Positions 26,138 through 30,566 of a DNA stretch of 30,566 bases are shown here, one piece after another. The DNA is from JANMAT01 sp031359995 (GTDB lineage Bacteria > Actinomycetota > Acidimicrobiia > Acidimicrobiales > Ilumatobacteraceae): assembly GCA_031359995.1 (NCBI GenBank), contig JANMAT010000210.1, forward strand, positions 1 through 30,566. Reading direction: 5' to 3'. The position numbers and the translations under genes were made by a program. Within the stretch, counting starts at the first letter, position 1, and each line of letters opens with the position of its first letter. The notes beneath the pieces were generated by a model. It was not told the origin of the DNA. It ran no database searches and saw only the letters and a list, made by a program, of their open reading frames with translations.

Positions 26138-27544
26138 TCAAGTGAGGGCGAGGGCGGCGTCGAGCACCGGATCGCGACCGGCGAGCAGATCGTCGAGGCC
26201 GGACATCGCAGCGATGTCGGGCACGATCGCGTCGCGATGGTCGTCGCTTCCGCCGGCCACGAAGAACTTGGACGACACCTCGACCACGATCGTGCTGTTG
26301 GGTAGCTTCAACGGGCGCGGATTGGCGTAGATGCTCGGACTTCCGCCGGTCGCTTCGCCCACGAACACGGCGTTCGTCTGTTCGTCCAGCTCCGCGGCGA
26401 ACAGGACGGCGGCCGAGAACGATTGACGCCCGATGAGCACGACCAGCGACCCGGGGCGTGAGAGTGCCGGGTGGGTCGTGACGACCCGCAGCAGCGGTGG
26501 GTAGGTCAGGTCGTTGCCGCCGGGGTTGTAGCGCAGGTCGATGATGAGGCGCGTGACCGTGCCGGTGCTGAGGGTCGTCTCGATGTCCCTGGCCAGCTGG
26601 TCGATCGATCGCGAGCCACTCTGGCGCACGACCTCGTTGTACTGCAGGTAGAGCGTGTCGCCTCCGCTGGGGGAGCGATGGTCCAGCACGGTGGTCCAGA
26701 AGGGTTCGTCGATGCGGGCCAGCGACGGGACCGACGCGATCTTGGTCATGCCGATCGGTCTCGGATCGGTCGCGGTGAACTCGTCCCACGACAGCCGGCC
26801 GGGATCGATCGTGCGTTCGGTGCCGTCGACCAGCCGGACGAGGTAGTGCGGGACGTCCACGTCGCCGATGACCCCCGCGGCGTGGAGGACCTCGGGGGTG
26901 GCCAACAGGGTCGGGACGACGAGTTGGACCGTGGCGGCGTTGTCGAACGGCGAGTAGGGCGTCACCGCTGCGGCTGCCGCTGCCGTCGGGACGCCGTTGA
27001 TGCTCAGGACCTTGGCCCCGAACAGGGTCGGGTCGGGCGCCGCGATGATGTCGATGTCGTCGCCGAACGCGTAGAGGTGCACGGCGTACAGGTGGAACCC
27101 CGCCTCCCCCAGGTAGACGCCGGTGTGTCCGTCGATCTTGGCCGTGAGTCGCATCACCTCGGCCCGGGCGTCGCTGTCGCCGAGCGTGGCGAGGTGTTCG
27201 GGCGCCGCGTCCAACGACGCGTCGAACTCAGCTTCGGGCTGCCGCCAGAACGGGTTCGGGTGGATCCGGCGGATGCCGTCACCGAGCGCCCGCATGTCCT
27301 CGGTCCAACGACGCAGGGCATCGGCCGGCCGAGCGGCCGAGGTCGGCGTAGGGCCAGGCGCCGTGGACGGCACCGGCCCCGTCGTGGCCGGAACCGTCGT
27401 GGCCGGAACCGTCGTGGCCGGCACCGTCGTGGCCGGCGTCGATGTCACCACCGTGGAGGACGACGAACCCGGGGTCGTTGACGCGCAGGCACCGAGCGCA
27501 GCCACGACGGCGAGAGCGAGAGCGACAGGCCGAGGGGGCGACAC
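26138..27544 (-). CDS. Lipoprotein with S41 (C-terminal-processing-protease-like) domain
   Basis: A 468-residue secreted lipoprotein. The signal peptide ends in the lipobox LGAC with Cys20. Residues 35-75 are a Thr/Pro/Ala/Val linker built on a repeat of ATTVP. The C-terminal part is an S41-like peptidase domain: RLIIDLRYNPGGNDL, then VVLIGRQSFSAAVLFAAEL with Ser in the expected nucleophile position, followed by VFVGEATGG and the DHRDAIVPD tail. There is no obvious PDZ domain. It may trim peptides, or be a retailored non-proteolytic relative, since I cannot confirm the catalytic Lys. The GTG start is supported by TACTCT six bases upstream; the MarR gene precedes it on the same strand. Confidence 0.88.
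   Translation of the reverse strand: MSPPRPVALALAVVAALGACASTTPGSSSSTVVTSTPATTVPATTVPATTVPATTGPVPSTAPGPTPTSAARPADALRRWTEDMRALGDGIRRIHPNPFWRQPEAEFDASLDAAPEHLATLGDSDARAEVMRLTAKIDGHTGVYLGEAGFHLYAVHLYAFGDDIDIIAAPDPTLFGAKVLSINGVPTAAAAAAVTPYSPFDNAATVQLVVPTLLATPEVLHAAGVIGDVDVPHYLVRLVDGTERTIDPGRLSWDEFTATDPRPIGMTKIASVPSLARIDEPFWTTVLDHRSPSGGDTLYLQYNEVVRQSGSRSIDQLARDIETTLSTGTVTRLIIDLRYNPGGNDLTYPPLLRVVTTHPALSRPGSLVVLIGRQSFSAAVLFAAELDEQTNAVFVGEATGGSPSIYANPRPLKLPNSTIVVEVSSKFFVAGGSDDHRDAIVPDIAAMSGLDDLLAGRDPVLDAALALT
27381..27440. repeat. Four 15-base tandem repeats inside the S41 lipoprotein gene
   Basis: Four head-to-tail copies of GTCGTGGCCGGAACC-type units, the last two slightly changed. Each encodes five residues of the ATTVP linker between the lipid anchor and the enzyme domain. 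The unit length is a multiple of three, so copy number can vary without a frameshift. Confidence 0.9.
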
Positions 27545-27550
27545 CTCGCG

Positions 27551-27556
27551 AGAGTA
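27551..27556 (-). promoter_or_regulatory. -10 element of the S41 lipoprotein gene, leaderless type
   Basis: TACTCT on the minus strand, six bases before the GTG at 27544, with no Shine-Dalgarno. The hairpin at 27558-27589 abuts it on the upstream side and would cover the -35 region. Confidence 0.55.
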
Positions 27557-27557
27557 A

Positions 27558-27589
27558 CACGAGCCCGTGCTAGATGCTACGGGTTCGTG
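27558..27589. terminator. Hairpin between MarR and S41 genes (terminator or operator)
   Basis: CACGAGCCCGT (27558-27568) pairs with ACGGGTTCGTG (27579-27589) with one G-T wobble, around a ten-base loop. It starts four bases after the MarR stop, as a terminator would, but has no T-run. It also overlaps the promoter of the S41 gene, where a MarR dimer could bind. Either reading is possible. Confidence 0.5.
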
Positions 27590-27592
27590 GTA

Positions 27593-28072
27593 TCAGCCCG
27601 CGATCTCCGCCCGGGTTCCCCGCAGTTCGACCAAGGCCGCTTCACCCGCACTCTTGAGCGCCGACAGCGCGTCGATGATCTCGGCTCGACGCCCGCCGAG
27701 GTGCTCGAGCAGGCGCACATCGGCCTTGCTGAACAGGGCCTCCGTTTCGTCGTGGACCCGTTCGCCGACGTCGGTGAGTCGAACGAGGTACGACCGGCCA
27801 TCACGCGGGTTCCGCAGGCGGGCGAGGTGATCCCGTCGCTGCAGACCAGCCAAGGTGTCGAGCACCGTCGTGACCGGCATGCCGAGAAGGCGGGCCAGGT
27901 CCGTCGGCGACGTGGGCTGCGTCTCCCGCAGTGCGCTGTAGAACGCGTAACCGGCCGGGTCGAGCGGGGCGTCGACCAGCGCCTCGGCCAGCAGGGCACC
28001 CACTTGCTGCGACGCAGCGAACAGGAAGTACAGCGGCGACAGCGTCCCCGGAGCAGGCAAACGACGAACCAC
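27593..28072 (-). CDS. MarR-family transcriptional regulator
   Basis: A 159-residue winged-helix regulator. The recognition region is SPTDLARLLGMPVTTVLDTLAGLQRRDHLARLRNP, followed by the wing DGRSYLVRLTDVGERV, which is the standard MarR pattern. Flanking helices would form the dimer. The in-frame ATG at 28081 is three codons further up, but that ATG lies inside the TACGAT -10; the GTG at 28072, seven bases after it, fits the leaderless pattern better. It could control the S41 gene downstream, the P450 gene upstream or itself. The ligand is unknown. Confidence 0.88.
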   Translation of the reverse strand: MVRRLPAPGTLSPLYFLFAASQQVGALLAEALVDAPLDPAGYAFYSALRETQPTSPTDLARLLGMPVTTVLDTLAGLQRRDHLARLRNPRDGRSYLVRLTDVGERVHDETEALFSKADVRLLEHLGGRRAEIIDALSALKSAGEAALVELRGTRAEIAG

Positions 28073-28079
28073 GCCACGC

Positions 28080-28085
28080 ATCGTA
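28080..28085 (-). promoter_or_regulatory. -10 element of the MarR gene, leaderless type
   Basis: TACGAT on the minus strand, seven bases before the GTG at 28072. It overlaps the alternative ATG at 28081, which argues against using that ATG. The 120-base gap to the P450 stop contains no gene. Confidence 0.5.
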
Positions 28086-28205
28086 GAGGCCGCTCATCGC
28101 GCCCCCCGGTCGCACGGCGCAAGGTTCGTCACGACGCAACCGCTGCACCGCGGCTGGACGCCACTGCCGAAGTGGGCCGAGCCGGCCCGCGCCCGGACCG
28201 TGACC

Positions 28206-29582
28206 TCACGCGGTGCCGGTGGTGCGACCGGTGCCGAGTGACAGCGGCGGGTCGGACGTGGTGAAGCGCAGGTTCACCCTCAGCGTGCCGAGCATGATGC
28301 CGGGCTGGTGCAGCCAGTCGTTGCCGTCGCCGTACTCGATCGCCTCGAGCCGGTCGAGCAGCACACCCCAGGCGATCTGTTGCTCCACGCGCGACAGGTT
28401 CGCCCCCGGGCACACCCGCGGGCCGGTGGAGAACGCCACGTGACGGGTGAGCCCGTCACGGTCGAGGTCGAGATCGAACGGGCAGGCGAACTCCTCCTCG
28501 TCGACGTTGGCCGCCGCCCATCGCAGGTGCAGCAGCGAGCCGGCCGGCACGGTGACGCCCTGGAAGACCTCGTCCCGCGCCGTCGTGCGCGTCGAGAGCC
28601 CGTGGGTGGGCGAACGCATCCGCATGCCCTCCTCGGTGAAGGCGCGGACCTTGGCCCGATCGTGACGCAACCGCTCGAACAGGCCCGGGTTCTCGCACAG
28701 CAACTGGGCCTGCTCCTCCAGCGCATACTGCGTCGTCTCCAACCCGCCGATGATCATGGCGTGCACGATCCCGGCGATCTCCAGGTCGGTGAGCTTGCGG
28801 TCGAGCGCCTCGTAGTGGACGTCGCACAGGAAGCTGACCATGTCGTCCTTCGGGTCCAGACGCTTGGCCCGCACATGCTCGTAGATGTAGTCCTGGAACC
28901 CCTCCAGACGGGCGAGCATGCCGTTGGTCTGCTCCGGCGTCAGCTCGTGCTTGAGCCCGCTGCCATGCACGAAGGCGGTGACGACCGCGTCGCCCCACTC
29001 GGCCAGCTGGGGGATGTCGGCCAGGGGGAACCCGAGGATGCTGGCCATCACGCGCTGGGGCAGCGGCCGGGCGAAGCGGCTGATGAACTCGACCTGGCCG
29101 TCGGCGATCCACTCGTCGAGCAGGTCGTTGGCGTGCCTGGTGATCATGTCCCGATGGCGCAGGGCGCCCGTGCCGACCCACGGGTCGGTGAGCTCCTTGC
29201 GGTGCCGGATGTAGAGCTCCTGCGTCGGACGCAGCGACACCATCGCCGCCTGCATCAGGTTCCGGCTGGTGGCATAGGCGTCTTCCGCCGACAGGCCCTG
29301 GTCGGCGAACGCACCCACGCGCAGCTGCGTCAGCACCGGGAACCGATCGGGATCCTTCACCACCAGAGAGACGTCGGCGTGCTTGGTGAGCACGAACGCA
29401 TCGGTGCCCGGCTTCAGGCCCCCGCCGGCGATGCGCAGCACCGGCGCGTCGCGGTGCAGGATCTCGTACGCCTCGTACCAGTGCTCCTGCGCACCCTGGC
29501 CGAACAGGTCGACCGAGTCGAGATCGACCGGACACGCCATCGGGCCGAGCTCGTGATTGATGTGCTTCGGATACGACCCCAT
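28206..29582 (-). CDS. Cytochrome P450 (second, unrelated to the first)
   Basis: A 458-residue P450, about 50 residues longer than the one at 15856-17076 and clearly different in sequence. Landmarks are RHRKELTDPW in place of the usual helix-C motif (127-136), the I-helix motif GGLETT (279-284), ExxR at Glu318-Arg321, the segment LSTRTTARDEVFQGVTVPAG, and the haem loop FSTGPRVCPGAN with Cys391. It should oxidise an organic substrate; no redox partner is adjacent. AGGGGAG lies nine bases before the ATG at 29582; the in-frame extension to 29714 has no coding character. It precedes the MarR gene on the same strand with a 133-base gap. Confidence 0.94.
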   Translation of the reverse strand: MGSYPKHINHELGPMACPVDLDSVDLFGQGAQEHWYEAYEILHRDAPVLRIAGGGLKPGTDAFVLTKHADVSLVVKDPDRFPVLTQLRVGAFADQGLSAEDAYATSRNLMQAAMVSLRPTQELYIRHRKELTDPWVGTGALRHRDMITRHANDLLDEWIADGQVEFISRFARPLPQRVMASILGFPLADIPQLAEWGDAVVTAFVHGSGLKHELTPEQTNGMLARLEGFQDYIYEHVRAKRLDPKDDMVSFLCDVHYEALDRKLTDLEIAGIVHAMIIGGLETTQYALEEQAQLLCENPGLFERLRHDRAKVRAFTEEGMRMRSPTHGLSTRTTARDEVFQGVTVPAGSLLHLRWAAANVDEEEFACPFDLDLDRDGLTRHVAFSTGPRVCPGANLSRVEQQIAWGVLLDRLEAIEYGDGNDWLHQPGIMLGTLRVNLRFTTSDPPLSLGTGRTTGTA

Positions 29583-29983
29583 GCGCGTGCACTCCCCTGT
29601 CGAACGGCTTCCGCCGGTCCCCGGATCAGGCCTAGCAGAACATGGCACCTGGCTGCAGGCTCCGCTACCTCCGGACGGGTTCGTCACCGCTCGGTAAGGA
29701 TGCGTCGGCACCACGTGTCGGGCCTCGACGTCACCGACATCGGCCGCCGAACGCTTCGGTCAACTGTTCTCCGAGGCGACCGTGATCACCCCGACCCGCC
29801 TGCACGCTGGAGACCGCGACGGTGGAAAGCGGGACGGCGCTCCCGAGCTAGACGGGCGTCTAGCTGCAGGAACGCCTCGCTGGCGGAAGGGGTGGGATTT
29901 GAGGTTCCGGGCCATCTGTGCAGGTGAGGGCATCGCGCTCGGTCGAATGGGAGCAACCACGGGAGCAACGGGTTGGCGGTGAT
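29583..29983. other. Intergenic region with a composition change
   Basis: A 401-base stretch with no gene I can support. GC content drops visibly compared with the rest of the window. It contains the leader of the second P450 gene, the palindrome at 29846-29865 and a direct repeat GGGAGCAAC (29950-29958 and 29963-29971, approximately). It may be the junction of an integrated element. Confidence 0.55.
29846..29865. promoter_or_regulatory. 20-base perfect palindrome, candidate operator
   Basis: AGCTAGACGGGCGTCTAGCT, a perfect inverted repeat with nine-base arms around GG. The size and symmetry fit a TetR-type or similar dimeric repressor site. It lies 264 bases upstream of the P450 start, far for an operator of that gene, and 119 bases beyond the stop of the helix-turn-helix gene. 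It could alternatively be a terminator stem or a recombination site. Confidence 0.45.
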
Positions 29984-30566
29984 CTAGTAGTTCGGACCTC
30001 GGTCTCGTCCGGCCCGCCCCTTCCTTCCGGGGCCGATGAGCCCCTGCGTTTCGGCCTGCTTGAGTCGGGTGCGCAGGGTGCTTACGGGTCGCCCGAGACG
30101 GGCGGCGGCTCGCTCGTTGACGCCGGGGCCGTTTTCCTGCTCGAGGAGGACCATGTCGACCACTTGGCGGAGATCATCCTGAGCCACTGGCGGGCGACCG
30201 CCCTTCGGCGCCGGCTTGGCGGCGGCAACCTCTCGGACGCTCTCGGCCCGCTTCCTGTGTGCGTCCTTTGGTTGGCTCACGAGTGGACGTGCCTCGATCC
30301 CTTTGGCGATGAGTGCGAGCTGGCGTCGCGAGTCGCGGATGATGCGGGTGAAGGGTACTTCGCGTAGTACCCGGGTGTCGACCGTTGACGTCGGGTCGTA
30401 TGGCCTGATCGTAAGGTCGGCGATGCCCAGGGGTTCACCTGGTGGGCGAATGAGCGTCCCGTCGACGCGCCACTTGCGGTCGGCGGTGTCGGTGAACTCG
30501 TGGTCGAACGAGGCGACCCCGTGGGGGTGGTCGGTTGGTCGCGCGCCGACGCGGAGGTGAGTGGCC
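29984..30566 (-). CDS. Helix-turn-helix protein, mobile-element type, partial (N-terminus beyond right edge)
   Basis: The frame is open to the right edge, so at least 193 residues are encoded; the GTG at 30280 is only an internal codon. The N-terminal part visible here is beta-rich: RKWRVDGTLIRPPGEPLGIADLTIRPYD, then VLREVPFTRIIRDSRRQLALIAKG. After a charged linker comes GGRPPVAQDDLRQVV, then a helix-turn-helix, NERAAARLGRPVSTLRTRLKQAETQGLIG, and a basic tail. I recall this architecture from hypothetical proteins placed next to integrases in actinobacterial integrated elements. That association is memory-based. No integrase is visible downstream. Confidence 0.75.
   Translation of the reverse strand, partial: ATHLRVGARPTDHPHGVASFDHEFTDTADRKWRVDGTLIRPPGEPLGIADLTIRPYDPTSTVDTRVLREVPFTRIIRDSRRQLALIAKGIEARPLVSQPKDAHRKRAESVREVAAAKPAPKGGRPPVAQDDLRQVVDMVLLEQENGPGVNERAAARLGRPVSTLRTRLKQAETQGLIGPGRKGRAGRDRGPNY

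Noticed and set aside
27381..27440. Short tandem array that could look like a CRISPR
   Set aside because: The units are 15 bases with no spacers and lie in frame within a gene.
29760..29968. Short open frames on both strands before the partial helix-turn-helix gene
   Set aside because: They overlap each other, have no ribosome site or -10 at the right spacing, and show no recognisable family.
29890..29975. A tRNA-like T-arm segment near GATTTGAGGTTCC
   Set aside because: No matching D-arm, anticodon stem or acceptor pairing could be drawn around it.

Overview
The window is 30.6 kb of very GC-rich DNA packed with genes that use GC-ending codons. There is no rRNA, tRNA, CRISPR array, insertion sequence or intact phage gene. 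It reads as an actinobacterial chromosome. The mix of cytochromes P450, type III CoA-transferases, a luciferase-like monooxygenase, an FAD monooxygenase and a class III cyclase fused to an ATPase suggests a soil or aquatic actinobacterium, possibly of the Acidimicrobiia. That placement is inference, because no phylogenetic marker is present. I call 28 protein genes, two of them cut by the window ends.

Layout. 1-3256 (minus): an MFS transporter, then rmuC and xseA joined by an ATGA overlap; xseA runs off the left edge. 3339-7303: a SnoaL-like protein, an ABC exporter, and a secreted lipoprotein peptidase divergent from the exporter. 7316-8773 (minus): a luciferase-like monooxygenase with an EthD-like protein. 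8831-10298: three poorly characterised small or hypothetical proteins. 10323-12705: a LysR regulator coupled to a cupin protein and divergent from a DapA-family aldolase/lyase. 12675-18720 (minus): a catabolic-looking run of HAD hydrolase, 3-hydroxyisobutyrate-dehydrogenase-like enzyme, P450, isochorismatase-like hydrolase and a tandem-fused CoA-transferase. 18970-20456 (minus): two membrane proteins. 20734-23148 (plus): a cyclase/formamidase-like hydrolase and an FAD monooxygenase. 23228-29582 (minus): a nucleotide cyclase-ATPase fusion, an S41-type lipoprotein, a MarR regulator and a second P450. From about 29.6 kb the sequence becomes visibly less GC-rich and ends in a partial helix-turn-helix protein of a kind I associate with integrated elements.

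The genes share a start signal. Nine have a TANNNT -10 hexamer 6-8 bases before the start codon and no Shine-Dalgarno sequence, which is the arrangement of leaderless transcripts known from actinobacteria. I used it to choose several starts, including three GTG starts. A second group has clear Shine-Dalgarno sequences or ATGA coupling.

Much of the region looks like oxidative and CoA-dependent breakdown of organic acids or xenobiotics. No substrate can be named from sequence alone.
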